From NCBI RefSeq assembly GCF_021739485.1, contig NZ_JAJFNK010000020.1, positions 1 through 64,000 of the forward strand: DNA of 64,000 bases, in the 5' to 3' direction. Both the position numbers and the translations under genes were made by a program. The notes under the pieces are model-generated. The model was not told the DNA's origin. It ran no database searches and was given only the letters and a program-made list of their open reading frames with translations. Positions 53,582 to 63,519 of this stretch are shown here, piece after piece; within the stretch, counting starts at the first letter, position 1; every line of letters begins with the position of its first letter. The stretch is from Alicyclobacillus tolerans. Its GTDB lineage: Bacteria > Bacillota > Bacilli > Alicyclobacillales > Alicyclobacillaceae.

Positions 53582-54420
53582 TGACTACGAAGATCGATGC
53601 AGCTGTTTGGCTTGACAAAGTGCGGGAACAAAGGCCTTTGGTGCACAACATTACGAATCTTGTCGTGACCAACATCGCGGCCAACGCCTTGCTCGCCATC
53701 GGGGCGTCGCCCGTCATGGCTTACGCCAAAGAAGAAGTCGGCGATATGGCCAGGATTGCAAGCGGTTTGGCGTTGAACATGGGAACTTTGGACGATCGCG
53801 TTGTCGAGGCCATGACCATCGCCGGTCAGGCGGCCAACCAGGTTGGGGTACCCGTGGTGTTCGACCCGGTCGGGGTCGGCGCGACGCCGTACCGCAACCA
53901 AGTTGCGAAGGCTGTGACCGAGAACCTCGAACTTGCTGTGCTCCGGGGCAACGCTGGAGAGATCAGCGTCATGCTGAACGCGGGGGGCGCGGTTAAAGGT
54001 GTGGATTCCACAGGAGCCGGTGCGAACTTGCCGCTCGCGATGCGCGCGTATGCAAAAGAGCACCGCTGCGTCGTCATTGCTACGGGAGAGACCGATTACG
54101 TCACCGATGGCACGACGGTCTGGGCTTTGAAAAACGGGCATCCTCTCTTGGCGGCCATCACGGGGTCTGGGTGCATGGCGACCGCTCTGTTGGGAGCTTT
54201 TGTGGGCGTGGCGGGACGGGATGCGGATGTAACCAGCCGCGCATTGGCCAGCATCTCGGCGTTGACTTGCTACAACGTTGCGGGAGAACTTGCCGCTGCG
54301 CGCGCGCAGGGACCCGGGACATTCCAAGCCGCGCTGTTTGACGCTTTGTACCATTTGGATGGCTCGTACGTCAACGAGCGGGCTAATGTCGCGGTGGTGG
54401 AGTCTGGGAGCCATGATTGA
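53581..54420 (+). CDS. thiM: Hydroxyethylthiazole kinase
   Basis: 279 residues. Salvages thiazole by phosphorylation. Motifs: PLVHNITNLVVTNIAANALLAIGASPVM at the substrate site and ITGSGCMATALLGAF with the catalytic Cys. It starts at ATG 53581, sharing one base with the thiD stop, and overlaps thiE by eight bases: a tightly coupled salvage operon. Confidence 0.97.
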   Translation: MTTKIDAAVWLDKVREQRPLVHNITNLVVTNIAANALLAIGASPVMAYAKEEVGDMARIASGLALNMGTLDDRVVEAMTIAGQAANQVGVPVVFDPVGVGATPYRNQVAKAVTENLELAVLRGNAGEISVMLNAGGAVKGVDSTGAGANLPLAMRAYAKEHRCVVIATGETDYVTDGTTVWALKNGHPLLAAITGSGCMATALLGAFVGVAGRDADVTSRALASISALTCYNVAGELAAARAQGPGTFQAALFDALYHLDGSYVNERANVAVVESGSHD

Positions 54421-55060
54421 CAAAGAGCGGCTCGCAAAGCAATTGAAAGTGTACGTGGTGACCGACGAACGAGACAACGGGGAAGAGCTTTTGCCCATTT
54501 TGGACGCCGCCATTGTGGGCGGAGCCACGGCGATTCAACTGCGGAGAAAACAGGAACTCGGCCGGCGGTTCGTAGAGTTGGGTAAATCCATCCGACGGTT
54601 GACCCGGGAACGCGGAGTCCTGTTTTTTGTCAACGACCGGGTGGACGTCGCATATGTCGTCGATGCGGACGGCGTGCATATCGGCCAGGATGACATGAAC
54701 ATCAGCGATGCCAGAAGCTTACTTGGGCCCGATAAGATTATTGGAGTCTCGGCGGAAACCGTACAAGAGGCGGTGGAAGCGGAACAATCTGGAGCAGACT
54801 ACCTAGGTGTTGGGGCGGTCTATACTACCCTGTCGAAACCAGACGCTGGCTACACCGGTCTTTCTGGGTTGAGGGAAATTGTCCAGGCGGTCAGAATCCC
54901 CGTCGTGGCCATCGGCGGGATCACGGCGGCCAATGCGGCAGAGCCCCTTGCAGCTGGAGCCTGCGGTGTAGCCGTCGTATCTGCTGTGATGAGTGCGCAA
55001 AGCCCTCAACAGGCGGTTCGCGAGTTCGTACGGCTGACTTCGGCATCCACGGAACGCTGA
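54413..55060 (+). CDS. thiE: Thiamine-phosphate synthase
   Basis: 215 residues. TIM-barrel enzyme joining HMP-PP and thiazole phosphate. Motifs: TAIQLRRKQ, FFVNDRVDVAYVVDADGVHIGQDDM, YLGVGAVYTTLSKPD, PVVAIGGITAANAAE and GVAVVSAVMS. ATG 54413 follows GGGAG and overlaps the thiM stop. The upstream open frame is inside thiM and is ignored. Confidence 0.97.
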   Translation: MIDKERLAKQLKVYVVTDERDNGEELLPILDAAIVGGATAIQLRRKQELGRRFVELGKSIRRLTRERGVLFFVNDRVDVAYVVDADGVHIGQDDMNISDARSLLGPDKIIGVSAETVQEAVEAEQSGADYLGVGAVYTTLSKPDAGYTGLSGLREIVQAVRIPVVAIGGITAANAAEPLAAGACGVAVVSAVMSAQSPQQAVREFVRLTSASTER

Positions 55061-55231
55061 CATGGTGCGTAGCTGACATGCTGCAAACAGGGTTGAAGCG
55101 GCTGGTGATGCCTTACTGCCGTGTTTGAATCCCAACCTCCCGCGCTCCAATAAGAACCATGCGATGCGGCGGAGCAAAAGCGGATGAAGAAGCCGTTATT
55201 GAAGCGCTGGGAGTTGGGTTTCGCTGGCTGG

Positions 55232-55447
55232 TTAGCTGGTCATGCGGCGATGTCTGCGAGCCATTTGACGCAGGGTTTCGAGTCCGTAAATCAGCAGTGC
55301 AGCGCCGACAAACAGCCATACGTGCCAGAGAGCGTGCAAAAACCGGACGTGATCCAATTCGGCCGGCAGCCCGGGATAGAACCCGACAATCAACAAAATG
55401 ACGCCGAGGTAAGCCATAACATAAGCTTTCGCGGAAGACCGTTTCAC
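55232..55447 (-). CDS. Small membrane protein B of a coupled pair
   Basis: 71 residues from GTG 55447, behind GGGGTGA. Two helices: YVMAYLGVILLIVGFYPGL and ALWHVWLFVGAALLIYGL. Histidines in FLHALWH lie at the start of helix 2. Its GTG overlaps the stop of the upstream partner by four bases (GTGA), so translation is probably coupled. Family not recognised. Confidence 0.7.
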   Translation of the reverse strand: MKRSSAKAYVMAYLGVILLIVGFYPGLPAELDHVRFLHALWHVWLFVGAALLIYGLETLRQMARRHRRMTS

Positions 55448-55659
55448 GAACTCACCCCTTCCTCAAGGGTTTGCACTGCTGCTGGTTGGTGCAGCCACCA
55501 CGCGGTTTGCAACCCGAACAAACCTCCTGCCAACAGATACAGGGTGTGCACGAAGTAGTGGTGCATGACGGTGACATCGGCCCAGCTTTGGACGGTGGGC
55601 CATTCGGCAAAAACAATAAGCAATGCCGAAAGAACCAAAGTCGATGGGATTTGCCTCAA
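55444..55659 (-). CDS. Small membrane protein A of a coupled pair
   Basis: 71 residues from TTG 55659, exactly 7 bases after AGGAGG. Helix 1 is STLVLSALLIVFAEWP and helix 2 FVHTLYLLAGGLFGLQTAWW, with MHHYFVH before it. The histidine cluster could bind metal or haem, which is inference. Together A and B look like a split four-helix protein. No family recognised. Confidence 0.7.
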   Translation of the reverse strand: MRQIPSTLVLSALLIVFAEWPTVQSWADVTVMHHYFVHTLYLLAGGLFGLQTAWWLHQPAAVQTLEEGVSS

Positions 55660-55781
55660 CCTAGTACCTCCTCTAAAACGAGAAATGGTCACTCTTTGGT
55701 GTTCAATCCACGTTATTCAAGTTATCGACACGAATCTCTCATTTTAAACAGGTACTAGAGTTGCAAAGCCCCATCGGCCGC

Positions 55782-56681
55782 TTAAACCGACAGGTGCCGG
55801 AACCGTCCAACCACTTCTGTGGTGTCTAAGACCGTGATAAACACGTTTTTGTCGATGGAGGTGGCGAGCAGTTTCAATTCCGTCACTTCCAGGTGAGTCA
55901 AGGCGCACATCAGCACGCCGACGGAAGAGTTGGTGTAGGTGCCTGAGGCGTTGAGCAAGGTGCTCCCGCGGCCCAACCGCTCTCCAATCAACTGGGAGAT
56001 TTCGTTGCAGTGCGTGCTGACAATCAGCGCGGTTTTTCGCTGTTGGTAGTGCATCAGGGCATTGACGACCCGCGACGCGGCAAACATCGACACGAGGGTG
56101 TACATTCCGGCCGCGACGCCAAAAACGGTCATTGATACCAAGACGATGGCGACGTTGATCGCAAACGACATGGCGGCAAAGTTTTTGTTAAACAGGCGGT
56201 TGAAAACCAATCCGAGAATGTCGGTGCCGCCCATGGAGCCGCCCACCCTGATGACGATGCCGGACGAGATCCCGCTGAGAACACCGCCGTACAAACTGAT
56301 GAGCAGCGGGTCGTGGACGGGAATAAAGCGAATATGTATGAGGTCCGTAAATGCCGAGAACCCGACGATTCCCACTCCTGTGAGAAGTACGAAGCGTTTG
56401 CCTAAAAAGCGGTACCCAACGAGAAACAAGGGGATGTTGAACACAAAGTAGAGCGTGCCGATGGGAAGCACGACCCATATGTGGTGCAAAAGCTGCGCAA
56501 TACCCGTAATCCCGCCAGCCAGGATGTGCGCCGGAACCAGAAAATTGTTCAATGCGACCGCACCAATAAAGTCGCCGAGGAGTACGACGAGAATCCGAAA
56601 TCCATAGGATACCCACCCATGGTTGGTCGGCCTCGACAGTGCCTTGGGTTCGAGGTGCGGGGGAACCTTGAAATTTTTCAC
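55782..56681 (-). CDS. YitT family membrane protein (DUF161/DUF2179)
   Basis: 299 residues. About five helices (residues 30-190) including VPAHILAGGITGIAQLLHH and SMGGTDILGLVFNRLF, then the cytoplasmic DUF2179 domain (TALIVSTHCNEISQLIGERL, NVFITVLDTTEVVGRF). The Bacillus family has many paralogues; transport role unknown. GTG 56681 follows AGGAGG. It diverges from ytoI. Confidence 0.93.
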   Translation of the reverse strand: MKNFKVPPHLEPKALSRPTNHGWVSYGFRILVVLLGDFIGAVALNNFLVPAHILAGGITGIAQLLHHIWVVLPIGTLYFVFNIPLFLVGYRFLGKRFVLLTGVGIVGFSAFTDLIHIRFIPVHDPLLISLYGGVLSGISSGIVIRVGGSMGGTDILGLVFNRLFNKNFAAMSFAINVAIVLVSMTVFGVAAGMYTLVSMFAASRVVNALMHYQQRKTALIVSTHCNEISQLIGERLGRGSTLLNASGTYTNSSVGVLMCALTHLEVTELKLLATSIDKNVFITVLDTTEVVGRFRHLSV

Positions 56682-56828
56682 ACAGATCCTCCTCTGCTGT
56701 TCTGAGTGGTCGCCTACAGTTTACCTCAAATTCTGTCGAGGCGAACCTCCTGGCAATCCGTTTTTAAACGGCGGGTTTCCTCCGCGTCTCGGTCGGTTAA
56801 GGGCCTGTCCGTCCACCCCTTTTTTCCA

Positions 56829-56837
56829 TGGTATAAT
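56829..56837 (+). promoter_or_regulatory. Extended -10 of the ytoI-dnaE transcript
   Basis: TGGTATAAT is a consensus extended -10, 34 bases before the ytoI start; no -35 is visible. Confidence 0.65.
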
Positions 56838-56870
56838 AGCCGAAAGGACAGTCATGGGGGACGGGTTTTA

Positions 56871-58178
56871 GTGGCGACCAAACACGAACAAATTCTCGAA
56901 TACATTGAATCGCTCTCTGTAGGCACGCGAATCTCCGTCCGAGGCATCGCCCGGGACCTGCAGGTCAGTGAAGGGACAGCCTATCGGGCGATTAAAGACG
57001 CGGAACTGCAGGGGCTGGTCAGCGCCATCGACCGCATTGGAACGGTTCGGATCGAACGGCAGCAAAAGAAAAACATCGAACGGCTGACTTTTGCTGAGGT
57101 CGTCAACATTGTAGACGGAACCGTACTGGGCGGCCGCGATGGACTGCACAAAACGCTCCATCGATTTGTCATTGGCGCCATGCAGATGGAAGCCGCCACG
57201 AAGTACGTCGAGCCCGGCAGCTTGATGATTGTCGGGAACCGCGAGCAGGTGCAGCGCATGTCTCTCGAACACGGGGCTGCGGTTCTCATCACGGGAGGAT
57301 TTGACGTTTCAGACGTCGTCCAAAAGCTGGCAGATGAATTGGCTTTGCCCCTCATCTCCTGTACCTACGACACCTTCACCACGGCAGCACTCATTAACCG
57401 GGCCATTTACGACCGCTTAATTAAAAAGGACATCATCCTGGTCGAAGATGTCATGACCAATAGCGAATTGGTCACCGTCAACCGGGCGCAAACGGTTAAA
57501 GATTACCTGCAGCTTGTGGAGCAGTTTGGACATGCACGGGTTCCTGTGGTGGATGACCAGGACCGGTTGGTCGGTATCCTTACCGCTCGCGATGTGTCGG
57601 AGGTATCGGGGGCAGAGCCGATTGAGCAGCACATGTCCAGACAGGTCATCTCTGTATCTTTGAAGACGCCGATTGCGTCGGCCGCGCACCGGATGATTTG
57701 GGAAGGCATAGAAATGCTGCCTGTGGTCAATAACAAAAAACTTGCCGGCGTCATCAGTCGCCAGGACGTCATCAAGGCCATGCAGACCACTTACCGCCAG
57801 CCGCAGGTTGGGGAAACGCTCGAACGCGGTGTTCTCCAGGGGTTTGACGAGGTTCACAACGACGACCAATCCCTGTCGTTAATTGGTGAAGTGACACCGC
57901 CGATGACCGGCTCGGTCGGGACCCTGGCGGTGGGACCGCTGACCACGTTGATGGAATCGGCGGGTGTCTTGTGCTTGCAGCGCAATCGCAAAGTCGACAT
58001 GGTGGTCGATAACCTCACCCTGTACTTTTTAAAGCCCATTTCCGTGGATTCTAAAATTGAAGTGAAGGCGCGCATCCTCAACTTTGGCCGCCGGTTCGCC
58101 AAATTGGATGTGGAAGTCTACGAAGGCGGGAGCCAGGCGGGAAAGGCCCTGATGACCACTCAGCTGTTGGAGAGGTGA
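56871..58178 (+). CDS. ytoI: YtoI-like HTH-DRTGG-CBS-hotdog regulator
   Basis: 435 residues. In order: winged helix (EYIESLSVGTRISVRGIARD to YRAIKDAELQGL), DRTGG domain (about 75-185), two CBS domains (MTNSELVTVNRAQTVKDYL; MSRQVISVSLKTPIASAAH), and a C-terminal hotdog thioesterase-like domain (VTPPMTGSVGTLAVGPLTTLMESAG). Predicted to sense a nucleotide through CBS; function undetermined. GTG 56871 fits the family start. dnaE overlaps or abuts its stop, as in a Bacillus-like gene order. Confidence 0.92.
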   Translation: MATKHEQILEYIESLSVGTRISVRGIARDLQVSEGTAYRAIKDAELQGLVSAIDRIGTVRIERQQKKNIERLTFAEVVNIVDGTVLGGRDGLHKTLHRFVIGAMQMEAATKYVEPGSLMIVGNREQVQRMSLEHGAAVLITGGFDVSDVVQKLADELALPLISCTYDTFTTAALINRAIYDRLIKKDIILVEDVMTNSELVTVNRAQTVKDYLQLVEQFGHARVPVVDDQDRLVGILTARDVSEVSGAEPIEQHMSRQVISVSLKTPIASAAHRMIWEGIEMLPVVNNKKLAGVISRQDVIKAMQTTYRQPQVGETLERGVLQGFDEVHNDDQSLSLIGEVTPPMTGSVGTLAVGPLTTLMESAGVLCLQRNRKVDMVVDNLTLYFLKPISVDSKIEVKARILNFGRRFAKLDVEVYEGGSQAGKALMTTQLLER

Positions 58179-58183
58179 TGAGC

Positions 58184-61100
58184 GTGCCTGAATTTGTTCA
58201 TCTGCACGTACACTCCGAGTATTCGCTGTTACAAGGCGCGCTTCGGATTGGCGATGCCGTGGCCGCGGCAGTCCGGATGGGGATGTCCGCATTGGCCATT
58301 ACGGATACCCACGCGCTGTACGGGGCCGTGTCTTTTTACCGACAAGCCAAGGCAGCGGGCATTAAGCCGATTGTCGGTGTTCAGTTGACTGTGGCGAAAG
58401 ACGAGGACAACGGCGAGCTCACCAGCCGTCGGCCCAACCACCCTGGAGTCGATACGGCCGTATTGTTGGCTGAAGACTATACGGGTTATCAAAACCTGGT
58501 CAAACTTGTGACGCTGGCGCACGAGCGGATGCGGTATCCTTTTGTGACGTTTTCCGAATTGCGGTCGCATTGCCGCGGACTGTTCGCCCTCATCGGCGGA
58601 GGAGAGTCCAAGGTACTGGAGCTGTTTTCGGCCAACCAGGGAGCTGAGGCCCAGACGTGGCTGCAGCAGTGGTTGGACGCCTGGCCAAGCACACATTTGT
58701 ACGTAGACGTTCAAGACCACGGCTTGGTGGAAGAGCGCCGCGGCTTGCCGGCGTTGGTTAAGTGGGCGAGAGACAAGCAGATCCCTTTGGCAGCGACCAA
58801 CGATGCGCATTACCTGAATCCGGAAGATGCGGACGTGCAGCGGGTGTTAGCGCAGATTGAAGGCGGCTCTGAAGTCAAACTGCTCAAAGGCGACCGTTAC
58901 ACGTTGGCGAGTCCGGAGGAGATGGCGCGTCGGTTCTCAAAACTCCCGGAGGCTGTTGAAAATGCGGTTCTCCTGGCCGAACGCTGCAACTTGGAACTTC
59001 CTTTGGGGCAAACCCTTTTGCCCAAGTATCCGACGCCGCATGGCGAACCTTCCAGTGAGGTCTTGCGCCGGGCGGCTGAGGCTGGCGCCGTGCAAAGATA
59101 TGGACAAATTACGGCGGCCGTTCGCGAACGGTTGGATTATGAACTCCAGATCATCAACGGGCTGGACTTTGCCGACTACTTCCTGGTGGTCGCAGACTTT
59201 ATACGCTTTGCGCACCGCAGCAAGATTTCGACCGGGCCGGGGCGGGGTTCGGCAGCGGGCAGCTTGGTGGCCTACGCACTGCGCATTACGGATGTCGATC
59301 CGCTCAGGCACCGCCTTTTGTTTGAACGTTTTCTCAATCCCGAGCGGGTTTCCTGGCCAGATATCGACACGGATTTTGAATACGAGCGCCGAGGAGAAGT
59401 CATTCAGTACGTGGTGGAGCGTTATGGTCGTGAACACGTGGCTCAAATTGGCACCTTTGGCACGCTTGCAGCGCGGGCTGCCATTCGCGACGCGGGGCGG
59501 GTGCTGCAAATCGACGCAAAACTGGTAGACAGGTTGGCAAAACTGATCCCTTCGTACCCGGGGGTCACTCTGGAACGCGCGCAAAAAGAAACACCGGGCA
59601 TTCGCGACCTCCTCGATACAAATCCTGACCTCAAGCGATTGTGGCAAACCGCACAGGGATTGGAGGGCTTTCCACGCCACACTTCCATTCACGCGGCCGG
59701 AGTCGTGATCTCCCCAATCGAGCTATCGCAGTTGGTTCCTGTCCAACCCGGCAGCGACGGGACTCCCGTGACTCAATTTGCCATGGAAGACATCGAACGG
59801 CTGGGGCTCATTAAGATGGACTTTTTGGGGTTGAGGACCCTGACTCTCATCGATCACTGCGTCGCATCCATTGAGCGCCGCCACCGCCGCAAGTTCGATT
59901 GGAAAGCCGTTTCCGAAACGGATCGCAAAACCTTTGAGATGCTTTCCAAGGGGGAGACAAACGGCTGCTTTCAGTTGGAGTCCAACGGCGTAAAACGGGT
60001 GCTTCAAAACCTTCGCCCGTCGAGTTTCGAGGACATCATTGCGGTCATTTCCTTGTATCGTCCTGGTCCCATGGAGAACATTCCGGTTTTCATTGCGGCC
60101 AAACACGGAAAGACTGCGATTCACTACCCTCATCCCGACCTTGAGCCCATTCTTAAGGACACGTACGGCGTGATTGTGTATCAAGAGCAAATCATGCAGA
60201 TTGCGTCGCGGATGGCCGGTTTTACCCTCGGGCAGGCTGATTTGCTAAGGCGGGCAGTCAGCAAGAAAAAGCGGGAGGAACTCGACTCGCAGCGGTCTCA
60301 GTTTGTCGAGGGCGGCGTCGAGCATGGCTACAGTCCGGACACGGCCAATGACGTTTACGATTTAATTGTGCGGTTCGCGGATTACGGATTCAACCGCAGC
60401 CATGCCGCCGCTTATGCGGTACTGGCGTACCGGACGGCATATCTGCGGGCGAACTACCTTCCGGACTTTTTTGCCGCCTTGTTGACCATGGTGATGGCCG
60501 ACAGCCAAAAAGTCGGGGAATACGTGCGGGATGCCAAAAAACACCGCGTCGACGTCTTGGGCCCCTCTGTGGTTCACAGCGAGGCCGTTTTTACTGTGGA
60601 AGGGGAAACGGCCATTCGCACGGGGCTAATGGCTGTCCGCAACGTCGGCAAAAGCGCAGTCGAGGCCGTATTCACCGCCAGAGCGGACCGTCCGTTTGGT
60701 TCGTTGGTGGATTTTCTCGAAAGGGTCAATAACCGGGCCTGTAACCGCAAAGCCGTCGAGAGTCTGCTGGCCGCAGGTGCCTTGGATGAATTTTTACCGG
60801 ATAACGCGAGTTCGGAAGCGAAGTTGTCGATTCTGAACGAAGCCTACCTGGCGGCGGACGAAGGCAGGCAGGCTCAAGGTCTCGGCTTGTCCTGGCAGGG
60901 CGGCTTGGGATTGGGAGAGGCAACTGGACCCTCTGTCAGGGACTCGCTGCCCGCAACTGCTGCCACTTCTGCTGCCCAGGCCGGCCCGTTGGTGTTGTAC
61001 ATTCGCTTGCGAGACCCTGCGGCCGCAGTATTGCGGCAGGTGAAACAGGTATTGGGCCAACACCCTGGCGAAGTCAAAGTGGCACTTTACGACACCAAAC

Positions 61101-61240
61101 GGCGTAAACTGAGGTTACTGGGAGAACCCTGGGGCGTAGCGGTGTCTCCAGAACTGATTGCACTGGCCGAGGAGGTCGTGGGGTTGGGAAACGTCCGTCT
61201 GGGCCGGCTTCCCAAACAAACAGGCACAGGTTTGCACTAA
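58184..61240 (+). CDS. dnaE: DNA polymerase III alpha subunit DnaE, OB-fold missing
   Basis: 1018 residues. N-terminal PHP domain (HLHVHSEYSLLQGAL, ALAITDTHALYG), then the family C catalytic core (GPGRGSAAGSLVAYAL, WPDIDTDFEYERRGEVI, RHTSIHAAGVVIS, GFNRSHAAAYAVLAYRTAYL) and the HhH region (RACNRKAVESLLAAGALDEF). After it, the EYLGFYLSSHP-like segment and OB domain are absent; sequence jumps to an Ala/Gly-rich linker and then the C-terminal tail PLVLYIRLRDPAAAVLRQVK. It is about 100 residues shorter than Bacillus DnaE. GTG 58184 is 8 bases after AGAGG; ATG 58178 overlaps the ytoI stop and is an alternative. Confidence 0.95.
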   Translation: MPEFVHLHVHSEYSLLQGALRIGDAVAAAVRMGMSALAITDTHALYGAVSFYRQAKAAGIKPIVGVQLTVAKDEDNGELTSRRPNHPGVDTAVLLAEDYTGYQNLVKLVTLAHERMRYPFVTFSELRSHCRGLFALIGGGESKVLELFSANQGAEAQTWLQQWLDAWPSTHLYVDVQDHGLVEERRGLPALVKWARDKQIPLAATNDAHYLNPEDADVQRVLAQIEGGSEVKLLKGDRYTLASPEEMARRFSKLPEAVENAVLLAERCNLELPLGQTLLPKYPTPHGEPSSEVLRRAAEAGAVQRYGQITAAVRERLDYELQIINGLDFADYFLVVADFIRFAHRSKISTGPGRGSAAGSLVAYALRITDVDPLRHRLLFERFLNPERVSWPDIDTDFEYERRGEVIQYVVERYGREHVAQIGTFGTLAARAAIRDAGRVLQIDAKLVDRLAKLIPSYPGVTLERAQKETPGIRDLLDTNPDLKRLWQTAQGLEGFPRHTSIHAAGVVISPIELSQLVPVQPGSDGTPVTQFAMEDIERLGLIKMDFLGLRTLTLIDHCVASIERRHRRKFDWKAVSETDRKTFEMLSKGETNGCFQLESNGVKRVLQNLRPSSFEDIIAVISLYRPGPMENIPVFIAAKHGKTAIHYPHPDLEPILKDTYGVIVYQEQIMQIASRMAGFTLGQADLLRRAVSKKKREELDSQRSQFVEGGVEHGYSPDTANDVYDLIVRFADYGFNRSHAAAYAVLAYRTAYLRANYLPDFFAALLTMVMADSQKVGEYVRDAKKHRVDVLGPSVVHSEAVFTVEGETAIRTGLMAVRNVGKSAVEAVFTARADRPFGSLVDFLERVNNRACNRKAVESLLAAGALDEFLPDNASSEAKLSILNEAYLAADEGRQAQGLGLSWQGGLGLGEATGPSVRDSLPATAATSAAQAGPLVLYIRLRDPAAAVLRQVKQVLGQHPGEVKVALYDTKRRKLRLLGEPWGVAVSPELIALAEEVVGLGNVRLGRLPKQTGTGLH

Positions 61241-61330
61241 CTCATCGTCCCACGGCGTACGACTTGTAACCTTGTGTGTCATAACAACGGGCTGTCCAGC
61301 GTACCGTGGAATGCGGGGGAGGAATGGATT

Positions 61331-61894
61331 GTGCGCCAACTCGTCGTAGACCAACTCAAGCAGCGCGGCGTCGAAATTGACGATATTGCAGTCATCGTAT
61401 ATCAACTTCAAGCGCCTTATCACGCCTCATTAACCCACGGGGAATGCCGCGAGAGCGTCCTTCGGGTGCTTGAGAAAAGAGAAGTTCAACACGCGGTATT
61501 CACCGGCATCGCGCTCGATGTGATGGCTGAAGAACGGCGGCTGCCTGAGCCGCTGCAGACAATCATGGACGAAGACGAACCTCTGTACGGGGTGGATGAG
61601 GTATTGGCACTGGCCGTAACCAACGTATACGGCTCTATTGGATTGACGAATTTCGGCTACTTGGACAAGACAAAGCTAGGCGTCATTGGCAAGCTTAACG
61701 ACGACCGGGGACATATCCACGTTTTTCTGGACGACCTTGTCGCCAGTCTGGCGGCTTCTGCGGCTGCCCGCATCGCGCATCAACACGAGGCAAAGTCCTA
61801 TCAGCGGGCCGACTCTAGCGCTCCTGCCAAAGGTGACAACGAGGTTCCGGAGAGTCCGGAGGGTGAAATGGTCAACGGTGATTCATCGACTTAA
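61331..61894 (+). CDS. pgpA: Phosphatidylglycerophosphatase A family protein (YutG-like)
   Basis: 187 residues. Matches the PgpA-related Bacillus YutG pattern: LKQRGVEIDDIAVIVYQLQ, ESVLRVLEKREVQHAVFTGI and VTNVYGSIGLTNFGYLDKTK. Unlike the enterobacterial enzyme it lacks membrane helices, so phosphatase activity on PGP is assigned by family only. GTG 61331 follows GGAGGAA. An acidic tail ends it. It lies 90 bases after dnaE. Confidence 0.9.
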   Translation: MRQLVVDQLKQRGVEIDDIAVIVYQLQAPYHASLTHGECRESVLRVLEKREVQHAVFTGIALDVMAEERRLPEPLQTIMDEDEPLYGVDEVLALAVTNVYGSIGLTNFGYLDKTKLGVIGKLNDDRGHIHVFLDDLVASLAASAAARIAHQHEAKSYQRADSSAPAKGDNEVPESPEGEMVNGDSST

Positions 61895-61977
61895 GTTGCG
61901 TTATATCCCCAGGGGTAAACGATTTGTGCTGCTTCAACGAACGGCACGAAATCGTCACGGTTGTACTGCAAAAAACG

Positions 61978-61986
61978 TGTTATAAT
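61978..61986 (+). promoter_or_regulatory. Extended -10 upstream of the malic enzyme
   Basis: TGTTATAAT is a consensus extended -10, 52 bases before the start codon. TTGTAC at 61961-61966 is too close (14 bases) to be a good -35. Confidence 0.6.
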
Positions 61987-62038
61987 TCCATTAATTCATT
62001 TTCGCCTGTGGCGTTGGGCCAAAAAGGAGAGGTTACTC

Positions 62039-63268
62039 GTGTCCCTGCGGGATGAAGCACTTGAACTGCACCGTCAGAATCGTGGGAAACTCGCTTTGCA
62101 ACCGAAGGTTAAAGTGGAAACGGCCAAGGACCTGACTTTGGCTTACTCCCCTGGCGTGGCAGAGCCATGCAAGGAGATCTACTCGAATAAGGAAAAAGCG
62201 TATGAGTACACCGCAAAAAGCAATTTGGTTGCGGTGGTTACCAATGGAACCGCGGTTTTAGGGCTCGGCAACATTGGAGCGAGCGCCTCTATTCCGGTTA
62301 TGGAAGGCAAGGCGGTGTTGTTCAAGGCGTTTGCAGGAGTCGACGCTTTTCCGATTTGTCTGGATACCGAAAATGTCGATCAACTCGTGGAATCGGTCAA
62401 ATTGCTTGAGCCACAATTTGGCGGAATCAATTTGGAAGATATTGCGGCACCGGCTTGTTTTGAAATCGAAGAACGCCTGAAATCCGCCATGAACATCCCT
62501 GTATTTCACGATGACCAGCACGGAACGGCAATCGTAACGCTGGCTGGCCTGATCAACGCACTCAAAGTGACGGGCAAACGCATTCAAGACATCAAGGTGG
62601 TCGCGAACGGGGCGGGGGCAGCAGGGATTGCCACCGTGAAGCTGCTGCTTTCTGCGGGCGTCAAAAACGTCATTATGTGCGACACCAAAGGCGCTATTTA
62701 CGAAGGACGGACTGTGGGAATGAACGCGGTCAAGAACGTAATCGCAAAGAATACCAACCTCGACAAGGTCTCCGGTACACTTGAAGAAGTGATTGTCGGA
62801 GCGGACGTATTTGTCGGCGTATCGGTGGCGGGCGCTCTGACGGGCGAAATGGTTCGGTCCATGAATACCGACCCGATTATTTTCGCCATGGCCAATCCGG
62901 ACCCTGAGATTCATCCGGAAGAGGCTCTGGCGCTCGGAGCGAAAATTGTCGGCACCGGGCGTTCCGATTATCCGAATCAAATCAACAACGTCTTGGCCTT
63001 CCCGGGTATTTTCCGCGGTGCACTGGATACTCGCGCAACCAGTATCACGGAAGACATGAAAGTGGCGGCTGCGTACGCCATAGCCGGTCTGGTCCAAGAC
63101 TCCGAACTGGCCAGCGACTACATCATTCCCCGCGCATTTGATCCGCGCGTTGCACCGGCTGTAGCTGCTGCAGTCGCTAAGGCGGCGATGGCTGGAGGAG
63201 TGGCCAGGCAACAAGTCGATCCGGCACAGGTCGCAAAACGAGTTTCGGAAATGGCCAGCATTCGCTAA
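62039..63268 (+). CDS. ytsJ: NAD(P)-dependent malic enzyme
   Basis: 409 residues of the short bacterial type. Oxidative decarboxylation of malate to pyruvate. [36 protein letters not shown] (metal ligands) and the dinucleotide loop [16 protein letters not shown] are present. GTG 62039 follows AAAGGAGAGG. In B. subtilis ytsJ also sits between dnaE and accD, supporting the name. Cofactor preference cannot be read. Confidence 0.96.
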   Translation: MSLRDEALELHRQNRGKLALQPKVKVETAKDLTLAYSPGVAEPCKEIYSNKEKAYEYTAKSNLVAVVTNGTAVLGLGNIGASASIPVMEGKAVLFKAFAGVDAFPICLDTENVDQLVESVKLLEPQFGGINLEDIAAPACFEIEERLKSAMNIPVFHDDQHGTAIVTLAGLINALKVTGKRIQDIKVVANGAGAAGIATVKLLLSAGVKNVIMCDTKGAIYEGRTVGMNAVKNVIAKNTNLDKVSGTLEEVIVGADVFVGVSVAGALTGEMVRSMNTDPIIFAMANPDPEIHPEEALALGAKIVGTGRSDYPNQINNVLAFPGIFRGALDTRATSITEDMKVAAAYAIAGLVQDSELASDYIIPRAFDPRVAPAVAAAVAKAAMAGGVARQQVDPAQVAKRVSEMASIR

Positions 63269-63392
63269 ACTCTGCTGGTCTAGCGCTGTTCACGACTCCT
63301 CAAATACCGGACAATAATTGGGTTCAATGTTACAGACAGGCGTAATTGGCACAGACTTTGTGCCGGTTGCGCTTGTTTGGCAAAAAATCCGG

Positions 63393-63422
63393 TTGCTCAT
63401 GCGGACAATATAGTGCTATGAT
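63393..63422 (+). promoter_or_regulatory. Promoter of the small gene - accD unit
   Basis: -35 TTGCTC (63393-63398), 18 bases, -10 TATGAT (63417-63422), extended by TGC. No clear FapR palindrome follows. Confidence 0.6.
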
Positions 63423-63519
63423 TTTGAGAAACATTGCGCGAAAAATAGAGTTAGGCACACACAGATCGGCCTGGTCCGGTACAACCCCGGACAAACCTAA
63501 ACAACAGGAGCGAATCCGC

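Noticed and set aside
62258..63214. 318-residue frame opposite the malic enzyme, and similar long frames opposite hom (13797-14552) and thiM (53422-54528)
   Set aside because: Shadows of strongly coding genes in G+C-rich DNA; no motifs or start signals.
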